From: Chloroflexota bacterium
Lineage (GTDB): Bacteria > Chloroflexota > Chloroflexia > Thermomicrobiales > JADLAZ01
Assembly (NCBI GenBank): GCA_020849725.1
Contig: JADLAZ010000025.1
Coordinates: 1-37,456, forward strand
Reading direction: 5' to 3'
Length of the DNA stretch: 37,456 nt
The translations under genes were made by a program, and so were the position numbers. The notes under the pieces are model-generated. The model was given only the letters and a program-made list of their open reading frames with translations. It was not told where the DNA came from and ran no database searches. The first letter of the stretch is position 1. Each line of letters begins with the position of its first letter. This document shows, one piece after another, positions 23,397-31,600 of the stretch.

Positions 23397-23477
23397 CCCC
23401 CCTCGCCCCCCTTATCAGGGGGGAATGGGCCGACGCACCGCTCCCTGATTCCCCCCTGACAAGGGGGGTTAGGGGGG
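23397..23477. repeat. REP-like element: 30-bp inverted repeat of C/G hexamers
   Basis: The left arm (23397-23426) and the reverse complement of the right arm (23448-23477) match at 27 of 30 positions around a 21-nt loop. Each arm also contains its own palindrome, CCCCCCTTATCAGGGGGG or the variant with TTGTCA. This nested palindrome, with C6/G6 blocks, resembles dispersed repeats common in cyanobacteria and Chloroflexota. It may also block transcription between the divergent genes. Confidence 0.75.
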
Positions 23478-23525
23478 TCTTCCTCGAACGGTCACCGCAC
23501 ACCGCCTCACCGCATTGCGCAATAA

Positions 23526-23554
23526 TTGACAGAGCTGAGAACCTCAGCCATACT
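23526..23554 (+). promoter_or_regulatory. Promoter of the AfsR-like gene with palindrome in the spacer
   Basis: A perfect -35 TTGACA (23526-23531) and CATACT (23549-23554, 4 of 6) have an ideal 17-bp spacer. Within the spacer, GCTGAG-AAC-CTCAGC (23534-23548) is a perfect 6+6 inverted repeat. ATTGCGCAAT (23514-23523), another perfect palindrome, lies just upstream of the -35. Both could be operators. Confidence 0.6.
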
Positions 23555-23599
23555 GAACGGCGCAAACTGCATCATCCGCTGGAGGAGCGAGGGTCGCCG

Positions 23600-26479
23600 A
23601 TGGTGACGGGAACGCCCCCTACTCCGTTACCGCCGCTGCGGCTGTGCCTGCTGGGCGGCTTCCAGGTCCGGGTCGGCGACCGGCCGGTGCCGCCGGGCGC
23701 CTGGCGGCTGCGCAAGGCGCTGGCGCTCGTCAAGCGGCTGGCGCTCGCCCCCGGGCAGCAAGCGACACGAGATGAGCTGCTCGACGCGCTCTGGCCGGAG
23801 CTGGCTCCGGCCGCCGCCGCCAACAACCTGCGCCAGGCGCTACACGCCGCCCGCCGCGCGCTGGATCTGCCCGGCGCTGACGGCGCGACCTACCTGGTGG
23901 CACTCGACGGCGACCGGCTGGCGCTCGGGCCGGCGTCGGCCGTCTGGATCGATGTGCCGGCCTTCGAGGCGGCGGCAGCGGCGGCGCGCCGGCGCGGCGA
24001 GATCGCCGCCTACGAGGCGGCGCTGGTGCTGGACGGCGGCGAGCTGCTGCCGGAGGACCGCTACGAGGACTGGACCAGCGCCCGGCGTGAGGCGCTGGCG
24101 GAGCTGGGCCGGGACCTGCGCCTGGCGCTGGCGGCGCTGCACGCGCGGTAGGGCGATCTGCCGGCGGCAGCGGCGGTGTTGGCAGCGGTGCTGGCGCGCG
24201 AGCCGGGCTGTGAACCGGCCCATCAGGCGCTGCTGCGGCTGCACGGGCAGCGCGGTGATGTGGCGGCAGCGCGGCGGCAGTACCAGGCGTTGGCGGCGGC
24301 GCTGGCGACCGAGTTGGATGTCACGCCGAGTGCCGCCAGCCAGCGGCTGCTGGCGGCAATCGAGCGGGGTGAGCCGGTCGACATGCCGGCGATCACAGCG
24401 CCTCTAGCGGCGGCGCGGGTGGCGCCGGCGGGCAATCTGCCCGCGCCGCTGACCGACCTCGTCGGACGAGCCGTCGAACTGGCTGACCTCCAGCCGTTGC
24501 TGGCGACGACGCGCCTGCTGACACTGACGGGCGCCGGCGGGGTCGGCAAGACGCGGCTCGCGCTGGCGCTGGAGCACCAGGTGGCGACAGGCTACGCGGA
24601 CGGCGCCTGGCTGGTGGACCTGGCGCCGCTGAGTGACCCGGCGCTGGTGGCGCAGGCGGTCGCCGATGCGCTGGGGCTGCGCCTGGCGCCGGATCGAGAG
24701 CCAGTGGCGCAGGTCGCGGCGGCGCTGCGGGGCCAGTCGCTGCTGCTGGTGCTCGACAACGGCGAGCACGTGGCGGCGGCGGTCGCGGCGCTGGCCGCGA
24801 CGCTGCTGGCGGCCGCGCCGGGGCTGCGCGTGCTGGCGACCAGCCGGGTGGCGCTGGGGGTGCCGGGCGAGCTGGTCTGGCGCGTGCCGTCGCTAGCGCC
24901 GGCCGAGGCGGCAGCGCTCTTCACGCAGCGGGCGCGGCTGGTCCGGCCCGACTTCCGCGTGACGGCGGCGACCGCGGCGACGGTGGCCGAAATCTGCCGG
25001 CGGCTGGACGGTATCCCGCTGGCGCTGGAGCTGGCGGCGGCGCGGCTGAATGTGCTGTCGGTGGCCGAGCTGGCGGCGCGGCTGGACGACCGCTTCCGGC
25101 TGCTGGTGGCCGACAGTGCGCTGGCGCTCCCCCGGCACCGGACGCTGCGGGTGGTGCTGGACTGGAGCCACGACCTGTTGGAGACCGACGAGCAGGCGCG
25201 CTTCGCCGCGCTGGGGGTGTTCGTCGGCGGGTGGTCCCTGGCGGCGGCCGCGGCGGTGTGGGCAGTCGCTGAGGCCGACGCGCTCGACGGGCTAGGGCGG
25301 CTGATCGACCACTCGCTGGTGCTGGCCGAGTCGGGGGCGGACGGCGGCACGCGCTACCGGCTGCTGGAGACGGTGCGAGCCTACGCCGCCGAGCGGCTGA
25401 CCGCCGGCAGTGAGGCCGAGGCGGTTGCTCGCCGCCACGTTGCCTACTTCCTGACCCTGGCGGAGTCGGCCGACATGGTCCTGGGAGCGCCGCGTGTCGA
25501 TGCGGAGGTCTGGCTGACCCGGCTGGCGCGCGAGCAGGAGAACGGGCGCGCCGCCCTGAGCTGGGCGGTGGCCGGGGGCGAGCAGGCGCTGGCCTGGCGG
25601 CTGGTCGGGGCCTGGGCCTGGGTCTGGTGGATGCGCGGCCAGGTCCATGATGGGCGCCAGCAGGTCGCCCGGGCGCTGGCGCTCGGGCCACCGGCCGCGG
25701 CCACGCCCGACCTGGCCCGGCCGTGGGCGGCGGCACTGGAGGCCGCCGGTCTACTGGCGATGATCGGCGGCGACCTGAGCGCGGCCCGGACCCACTACCA
25801 GGCGTGCCTGGCGATCTGGCGCGACGTGGGCGACCAGCGCAAGTGCGGTAACCTGCTCAACCAGCTCGGCGCTGCCGCCTCGTTCAGCGGCGATGGCGCC
25901 CAGGCGCAGGCAGAGCTTGTGGAAGCCATCGCCCTCCATCGCGCCGTCGGTGACCTGCCAAGCGCCAGTCAGGGTCAGTACCAGCTCGCGGCCAACAGCA
26001 TCCTCATCGGCGATCTTGAGTCCGCCGAGCAGTAGCTTCGCGCGGCATTGGCCGGCGCCGACCCAGGCGATCTGCCGCTCAATGCCTTCTCGTGCATGTC
26101 CCTGGGCACGGTCCTGGTGCTGACCGACCGGCTCGACGAGGCGACGGCGATGCTGCGCCGGGCGCTCGACCTCTTCGTGACGGGGGCGCCCGACCTCTGG
26201 GGCCTCGGTTTCACGCTGGAGACGATCGGCGGTCTGGCCGCCGTGAGGGGTCAGGCCGAGGTGGCGCTGCGGTTGGCTGGTGCGGTCGCCGCGATGCGCG
26301 AGCAGGGTGGCCAGCACGCGCCATTGCCGTGGCCGGCGGTCGTCGAGCGGCTGGTGGCGCCGGCACGGGCGGCGCTGGACCCGGCGGCGCAGGTGGCGGC
26401 CTGGGCGGCCGGCACGGCGCTGAGCGTCGAGGCCGCCGTTGCCGAGGCGCGGCAGGTTCTGGCCGGTGCGGGCGGCTGA
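23600..26479 (+). pseudogene. AfsR/SARP-type regulator (winged helix-BTAD-NB-ARC-TPR) interrupted by two in-frame TAG codons
   Basis: One reading frame of 960 codons runs from ATG 23600 to TGA 26477-26479. It is broken only by TAG at codon 184 (24149-24151) and codon 812 (26033-26035). Domain similarity continues across both. The N-terminus (about 10-95) is an OmpR-like winged helix of SARP type (LRLCLLGGFQVRVGDRPVP, ATRDELLDALWPE). A BTAD follows, split by the first TAG. Next is a STAND/NB-ARC ATPase with P-loop GAGGVGKT at 311-318 and a walker-B-like LVLDNGEHV, where the family usually has DNCEH. TPR-like helices continue to the end. Such proteins activate secondary-metabolite or stress genes after ATP-driven assembly. 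Both stops could arise from CAG by C-to-T change. It is probably a young pseudogene; readthrough is not excluded. The promoter is strong. Confidence 0.85.
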
Positions 26480-26503
26480 GGCTGCCGGCCGGCCTCCGGC
26501 GCG

Positions 26504-26512
26504 TGGTATGCT
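26504..26512 (+). promoter_or_regulatory. Extended -10 (TGG-TATGCT) upstream of the Uma2 gene
   Basis: TATGCT at 26507-26512 with a TGN extension lies about 64 bp before the Uma2 start and just after the AfsR-like stop. The -35 region has no good match. The same TATGCT hexamer is the -10 proposed for larC. Confidence 0.35.
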
Positions 26513-26575
26513 CTTGGCATGCGCCAGGCCGTGCCGGCCACCCGCCATCCCGTCCGTTGCGCTGCGAGGCCGCCG

Positions 26576-27193
26576 ATGAGCGCCGCCCTCCTTGTCCTGC
26601 CGGGCCACGATGGACCGCTCGAACTCGACGCCGACGTCCTCCAGGGCAGTTGGACCGAGGAGCAGTACCTGCGGCTGACCGACCGGACGAACCGGTTGAT
26701 CGAGTTGCTCGACGGCCGTTTGGAGGCGCTGCCGATGCCCACCGACGAGCACCAGGGCCTGCTGCTCTGGTTGGCGGACCTGCTCCGGGCAGCGGTCGGT
26801 TCGACCGGCGTGGTCCGGGTGGCGCCGATGCGCTTGCGGTTGCGCTCCGGTCGCTACCGCGAGCCGGACCTGCTAGCGCTCCGCGATGCCACTGACGCAC
26901 GCCGCCACAACCAGGCCTGGACCGGGGCAGACCTGGTCGTCGAGATCGTCAGCCCGGACGATCCGGACCGCGACTATGTCGACAAGCGCGTCGACTACGC
27001 CCAGGCCGGCGTGGGCGAGTACTGGATCGTCGACCCGGCCCGCCAGACGGTCGCGGTCCTGCTCCTTGACGACGACCGCTACCGCGAGCACGCGGTCGCT
27101 GGCGCGACGATGCGCCTCGCCTCGGCGACCATCCCCGGCCTGACGCTGGACGTGGGCGCGTTGTTCGCCGCGGCCGCGCCACCGCCGGCCTGA
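26576..27193 (+). CDS. Uma2-family (DUF820) restriction-endonuclease-fold protein
   Basis: The 205-residue protein has the Uma2 pattern: WTEEQYLRLTDRTNRLIELLDGRLEALPMPTDEHQ, with the ELLDGRLE strand near residue 43. REPDLLAL (Pro97-Asp98), VVEIVSPDDPDRDYVDKRVDYA (Glu123 and Lys137) and GVGEYWIVDP follow. Together Asp98, Glu123 and Lys137 form the PD-(D/E)xK-like site of this fold. The family is abundant in Cyanobacteria and Chloroflexota, often in many copies, but its biological role is not established. ATG 26576 is preferred (GAGG seven bases upstream); an in-frame ATG at 26519 is also possible. Fragments of the neighbouring AfsR-like 3' end occur on both sides of the gene, suggesting insertion or rearrangement here. 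Confidence 0.9.
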   Translation: MSAALLVLPGHDGPLELDADVLQGSWTEEQYLRLTDRTNRLIELLDGRLEALPMPTDEHQGLLLWLADLLRAAVGSTGVVRVAPMRLRLRSGRYREPDLLALRDATDARRHNQAWTGADLVVEIVSPDDPDRDYVDKRVDYAQAGVGEYWIVDPARQTVAVLLLDDDRYREHAVAGATMRLASATIPGLTLDVGALFAAAAPPPA

Positions 27194-27209
27194 CCGCGCC
27201 GCGCGACCG

Positions 27210-27278
27210 GGCGCGGCGCTCAGCGTTGCGGCCGCCGTCGCCGAGGCGCGGCAGGTGCTGGCCGGCGCGGGCAACTGA
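27210..27278 (+). pseudogene. Fragment: second copy of the AfsR-like gene's last 22 codons
   Basis: The last 22 codons plus TGA of the AfsR-like gene recur here. Nineteen of 22 residues match (GAALSVAAAVAEARQVLAGAGN against GTALSVEAAVAEARQVLAGAGG), and DNA identity is about 87% over some 64 bp. The similarity stops near 27207, just after the Uma2 stop codon. It is either the remnant of a deleted paralogous regulator or a duplication made when Uma2 entered. Confidence 0.72.
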
Positions 27279-27294
27279 GCAGGTATCACGGCTC

Positions 27295-27699
27295 CTAACG
27301 GTCGATGGCCGCCACGCGGTCGAAGTCGCGATCGTAGCTGAGCAACTCCGTCACGCCCTGACGCTCCATGTACGCCAGGGCGAGCACGTCCTCGAAATCG
27401 AGTGCAGGATAGACAGTGGCCAGATCGAGGGCACGCAGAATGACGCGCTTGTTCATCAGTTTGAGGTTTGGGTAGCGCACGAGCGAAGCTAGCTTGTCCC
27501 GGATCTCGTGCGCCGCGAGTCCATACCCGGTCGCGCGCGACGAGAGGACATACACCACTTCAGCGATCATGGCCTCATTCGTCAGGACGACTTCCGTCCC
27601 GACGCGGACGCGCTCGAACAGCGCCTGACAGGCCGCCGCTTTTGCCGGGTCATCGCCCGTCATGGCACGGACAAAGACATTGGTGTCGACAAATCTCGT
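27295..27699 (-). CDS. PIN-domain (VapC-like) toxin, start codon apparently mutated to ACG
   Basis: The frame encodes a complete PIN domain: FVDTNVFVRAMTGDD at the start, NEAMIAEVVYVL, LDFEDVLALAY and SYDRDF. Counting from codon 27699 the acidic residues are about Asp5, Glu46, Asp103 and Asp122/124. PIN toxins cut RNA, often tRNA or rRNA, using a metal held by these acids. The codon where the family starts is ACG, at 27699-27697, and no ATG or GTG lies nearby upstream. The first in-frame ATG (27663) is beyond the DTN strand and would give a 122-residue protein lacking the first catalytic Asp. Restoring T at 27698 on the minus strand would recreate ATG. The toxin is therefore probably inactive or poorly translated, unless ACG is used. 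The antitoxin lies just upstream. Confidence 0.8.
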   Translation of the reverse strand, partial: TRFVDTNVFVRAMTGDDPAKAAACQALFERVRVGTEVVLTNEAMIAEVVYVLSSRATGYGLAAHEIRDKLASLVRYPNLKLMNKRVILRALDLATVYPALDFEDVLALAYMERQGVTELLSYDRDFDRVAAIDR

Positions 27700-28028
27700 G
27701 AGGTCTGTAGCTTTCGCCGGGTGTGCGCGACCTTCTCCACTTTGACGGCGCGCACCACCTGCCGCCAGTCCCGTCTGGCGGGCAGGGTCGGAGCCGAGGC
27801 CGCCAGTTCTGTCGGCGTGTAGGTCGTCGCCGGCGCAATGGCGTCATCGGCGACGAATGTCAGGCGCTGGCGCCGTTGGCGTGGGGCGAGCCGTGGCGTG
27901 GGCCGGATCACGACCGCCCCGCGCTGGCCTTCGACAACGATCGGCTCACGCGTCTGGATGACGTGATCGAGGATCCCAGTGAGGTCGCGGGCCAGTTCCT
28001 CAGACGGGATGTGACGGAGTGGTTTCAT
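27660..28028 (-). CDS. Phd/YefM-like antitoxin partner of the PIN toxin, apparently extended past its original stop
   Basis: The 122-residue protein starts MKPLRHIPSEELARDLTGILDHVIQTREPIVVEGQRGAVVIRP. It has the fold and motifs of Phd/YefM/RelB-type antitoxins, with a DNA-binding N-terminal half and a strand EPIVVEGQRGAVVI. The remaining part is a toxin-binding tail. ATG 28028 follows GAGGTG; an in-frame GTG at 28040 is possible. The frame continues 12 codons past a CGA at 27698-27696, which would be TGA with one base change, and ends at TGA 27660-27662, overlapping the downstream ATG at 27663. The ancestral stop probably overlapped the toxin start as ATGA at 27696-27699. The extension likely adds residues with no function. 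Confidence 0.72.
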   Translation of the reverse strand: MKPLRHIPSEELARDLTGILDHVIQTREPIVVEGQRGAVVIRPTPRLAPRQRRQRLTFVADDAIAPATTYTPTELAASAPTLPARRDWRQVVRAVKVEKVAHTRRKLQTSRDLSTPMSLSVP

Positions 28029-28443
28029 GGTCGTATCCACCTCTGTCGCGCTATGGCCGGGTCATCGGCGTGGTAATGATCTCGTCAGCGGGCGTGGTCT
28101 CGGCCGGACCAGGTCTCTGCACGTTATACCTGCTTCTGCCCTAGGGAGACAGCGGCAGCGATGAAACGCGGATTGCGACCATAGTTTGCCTGTCGCGCCC
28201 GCCCTCACTCGGTCGTCACCCCGGCGTAGGCCGGGGTCCAAGGCATCGCCAGCCCTGAGCGGCCGTCGAGGCATGCCCGCTGGATGCCGGCCTGTGCCGG
28301 GGTGACGGACCGATCGTCCGGGTGGCGTTCGCCAGGACATCCCCATCCGGATGGTCGCCGACACGTTTGCAAATGATCTGCAAATGCTCGCCTGCTACGC
28401 TGGCGCTCGGCCCCGCACACGTGCTGGCAGAGGCGGACACAGG
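28029..28443. other. Intergenic 415 bp with a REP-like element
   Basis: It separates the minus-strand antitoxin from a plus-strand small gene. It contains the inverted repeat at 28215-28306 and a minus-strand TATAAC (28128-28123) that could be a -10 for the toxin-antitoxin operon, without a good -35. TTGCAAATGATCTGCAAATG at 28368-28387 is a short direct repeat of GCAAATG. No gene was recognised. Confidence 0.6.
28215..28306. repeat. REP-like inverted repeat (GTCACCCCGGC...GGTGAC)
   Basis: The arms 28215-28240 and 28281-28306 match in inverted orientation at 22 of 26 positions around a 40-nt loop. Each arm has an internal CCCCGGC/GCCGGGG-type hairpin. This resembles the dispersed GTCACCCCGGCGNNNGCCGGGGTCCA palindromes known in many bacteria. 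It is the second such element in the block between hyuB and hyuA, and unrelated in sequence to the first. Confidence 0.7.
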
Positions 28444-28665
28444 ATGGTTGGACCAGCAGACTACCGCACATACGTGCTGCGCCACTGGCGGCGCGACGAC
28501 GGGGTGGAGCGCATCGAGATCGAGCATGTCCAGAGCGGGACGCGAGCACGGCTGGCCTCGCTGGCCGAGGCGCTGGCCTGGATCGACGCCGGCGGACCGG
28601 CGCCATCATTGTCGTCGCCACCGGCCGCCGGGCCGGCGCCACGACTACCCAACGGCTATCGCTAG
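28444..28665 (+). CDS. Small conserved-looking hypothetical protein
   Basis: The 73-residue protein MVGPADYRTYVLRHWRRDD has a pattern of short strands and a helix (YRTYVLRHWR, RIEIEHVQSGTRARL, SLAEALAWIDAG). This resembles short proteins often seen near secreted proteins in Chloroflexota. The function is unknown. An AGAGG lies some 12 bases before the ATG. It ends 30 bp before the metalloprotease gene and shares its strand, so co-transcription is plausible. The Pro/Ala-rich tail (about 53-73) appears unstructured. Confidence 0.6.
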   Translation: MVGPADYRTYVLRHWRRDDGVERIEIEHVQSGTRARLASLAEALAWIDAGGPAPSLSSPPAAGPAPRLPNGYR

Positions 28666-28695
28666 GGTTGGCAGAGAACCAGGAAGGGACAGGAC

Positions 28696-31600
28696 ATGCG
28701 CTGGGCACGCCTCGTGAGCCTCAGTCTGGCCGCTTTGCTCGTCCTGAGCCTGCTGCCATCGGTCGTCGAGCCGGCGCTGGCGGTCGCCGGGGCGTCGAGC
28801 GCGCGGGGGCTGGCCTTTGCCGATGCCAACCGCAGCGGCACGCGCGAGCCGGGCGAGGCCGGCCTGTCCGGCTTGACCATCTTCCACGACGCCAACGCCG
28901 ACGGCCTGCCCAGCGCAGGTGAGGCGACGACCGCGACGGGCGTGGATGGCGCCTACCAGCTGGCGCTGCCGGCGGCAGCCGGCGGACGGCTCTGCCTGCT
29001 GCCTCCCGCCGACCACGCCCCGACGACGCCGGTCTGCCACGCGCTCGGATCGGGAGCCATCGACGTCGGGCTGGCGCCGCTGGCCGGCGCCTGTCCGGGC
29101 GGCATCCTGCTGGCCACGATCACCGGCATCGCGCCTGCCAGCGATCAGACCGTCTTCTTGGCCCCGACCCAGTTGACCGGCCCAGCGCAGGGCGTCTACG
29201 CCGGCAGCCGCCTCTGGCTCCAGTCTCCCGGCCAGCAGCCGCTGACCCACGTGCAGGTGGGCGAGACGGTCCAGACCACGCTGACGCTCAGCAACGCGCT
29301 CACTGGCCGCGCCGGGTTGGCACTGCGCGTCCGGTATCAGTCTGCTTTCCAGGCGTTCGACACGGTCATCGCCGGCGACGGCGTGGTTCCCCGATCGCTC
29401 GGCAGCGGCACGACGCCGCCCAATCCCCTGCCGGCGGACTTCAGCGTCTACGACAAGAACGGCGAACTGCTGATCTACAACCTGCCGGTCGACGGCGCCG
29501 GCCGGCCGCGCGATCTGACGCTGCAGACGCGGGTGACGGCGGCGCGGGGCATGCTCACGCTGACCGCGGCCATCGCCGGGGTCGTGGCCCGAGGCCGGCT
29601 GAGCCCGCTGAGCGCCACCTGCGGCGACAGCGCCGGCAGCGCTATCTTCGCCGGTCCCACCGGCCTGGTGACGACCGCGACGTCGACCCCGACGAGCGTC
29701 ACCACACCCGGCACGACCGCCACCGCGACGCTACCCACTGCCACCAGCACGCCCACGGTGACGAGCAGTCCGACCCCGACGACCACCGCGTCGGCCATCG
29801 CCAGCCACACGCCGACGCTCACGCCCCCGGCCACCGCGACGCTCACGCCGACGCCCATTCCCGCCAGCCCGACCCCTGCCTCGACGGCCTCTGCCACGTC
29901 CACGCCGTCCACCCCCGTGTCCACCATCACGCCCACCACCGCGCCGACACCCACCTTCACGGCGACGCCCTTCCCCGCATCGGCCACGCCGACGCTCACG
30001 CCGACCAACGTCCCGACCGACACGCCCACGAGTGCGGCCAGCGCCACGGCGACGCCGGTCGCACCATCGGCCACGCCCGTGCCCACGAGCACTAGCACCG
30101 CCCTGCCAGCCGACACGCCGACGGTGACGCAGACGGCAGTGGCCACGGCCACCGTGACGCCGACGGCCACGACTACGGGCACGCCGGGCACCGGTCCGAC
30201 GCAGACGAGCGACGAACTGATCAACGCTGCCGTGCAGCGCGGCGAGATCACCGAGGAGACCGGCCTGATCTACCGCGTCTACGCCCTCTTCGACGACCCG
30301 CGGTTGCCAGCGCAGTACCGCGGCCGGGACGCCGACGCGCCGGACTCGTGGGTGCTGTCCGAGGTCCAGGACCGCCTGCCGTCGCTCAGTCCGGCGACCC
30401 AGGCACTGCTGGCGCCGTTCCTCATCCCACCGATCTACGCTGAGAGCTGGCATGGCCTGCGGTATGGCACGCCCACGACCCGAGGGGCGGCGTCCGTCGC
30501 CGAGCCACAGCTGCGCGCGGCCGACGTGCCCGTGCCCATCTGCAGCACCGTCACCGATCGCTGGCGGGCACTGGATAGCGCAATCTTCCCGGTGCGCATC
30601 TGGTACCAGATCTACCCACGGCTTGGGCTGACCGATCGCGATCGGGCACGTGGTCTCTTGGATGCGCTTGAGCAGGACATCTGGGTTTCGCTGACGGGAG
30701 TGATGCTCAAGCAGCCGGAATCCGACGCTGGCTTTGCCCCCTGCAACGGGCTGGATGGGCGCCTTGACTTCTATCTGGGTGCCGTGACGCGCAGCGAAAT
30801 GAAGCGCTACGGGAGTTGTGAGGAGGCCGGACCGGCCTATGTCCTGCTCGACCTGGGCACGACCAGTGAAGTGATCGCCCACGAGTTCATGCACGTGCTC
30901 CAGTTTACCTATTCGCGAGCGAGCTGCTCCGAATATAAGTGGTGGTGGGAGGCGACGGCCAACTGGGCAGTGGACCACGTCTACCAGGACTCAAATTGGG
31001 AACACGACTCGGCCCCCTGGTTCTTGCACAGCCCTGAGGAGCCGCTGGAGCGAGTCGATGATCACAGTGAATACGGCGCCTACCTCTTGCCGTTCTACCT
31101 GTCCAAGGTCGCACCGACCAGGCAGCCGGACCTGGTGCGCCAGAGCTGGCGACTGGCCGGCGTGGCCACCAATAGCCTCGTACTGCTGGATTCACTCCTA
31201 CCCGGCGGTTTCGGCGAGGTGTGGCCGGAATTCGCGCGCGCTAACCTCAATTTCGTCCAGGCTCCACGGGTCGCCGATGATTATTACCGAGTGGACGTGC
31301 TAACGGCTGGCGCTTCGAGGGTGCGCCAGGAGACGATCGAGCTTGGCGGCCCGGCGGTGAAGGTCGACATGGAACTGGTTTCACGGCAGATCAACCACCT
31401 CGCGGCGGAGTACGCACATGTCCGCTTCGTAGGCGAGAACACGCGGACGGTCCTCATCCGGAACGGCCTGGCCGAACAGGCGCAGCCCGATCCTCATGGC
31501 CACGTGCAGGCGCTCTACCGTCTGGAAGGCTCCTCGACCTGGCAGGAGAAGAACTGGACCGATGACGAAGTGCAATTCTTCTGTCGCGACCGCGTGGCGG

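Larger units (their letters stand above)
23281..23599. other. Divergent intergenic region with repeat element and regulator promoter
   Basis: The 319-bp gap between hyuB and the AfsR-like gene contains the long inverted repeat at 23397-23477 and a near-consensus promoter at 23526-23554. No gene is seen. Confidence 0.7.

Noticed and set aside
24149..26035. Genome-wide TAG recoding as the explanation for the regulator's two stops
   Set aside because: At least three intact genes here (dehydratase, metalloprotease, META gene) end in TAG with no similarity beyond it, so general reassignment is unlikely. Gene-specific readthrough remains open.
28215..28306. Possible CRISPR repeat pair
   Set aside because: There are only two copies, in inverted orientation and with a palindromic interior, which fits a REP-like element, and there are no cas genes.
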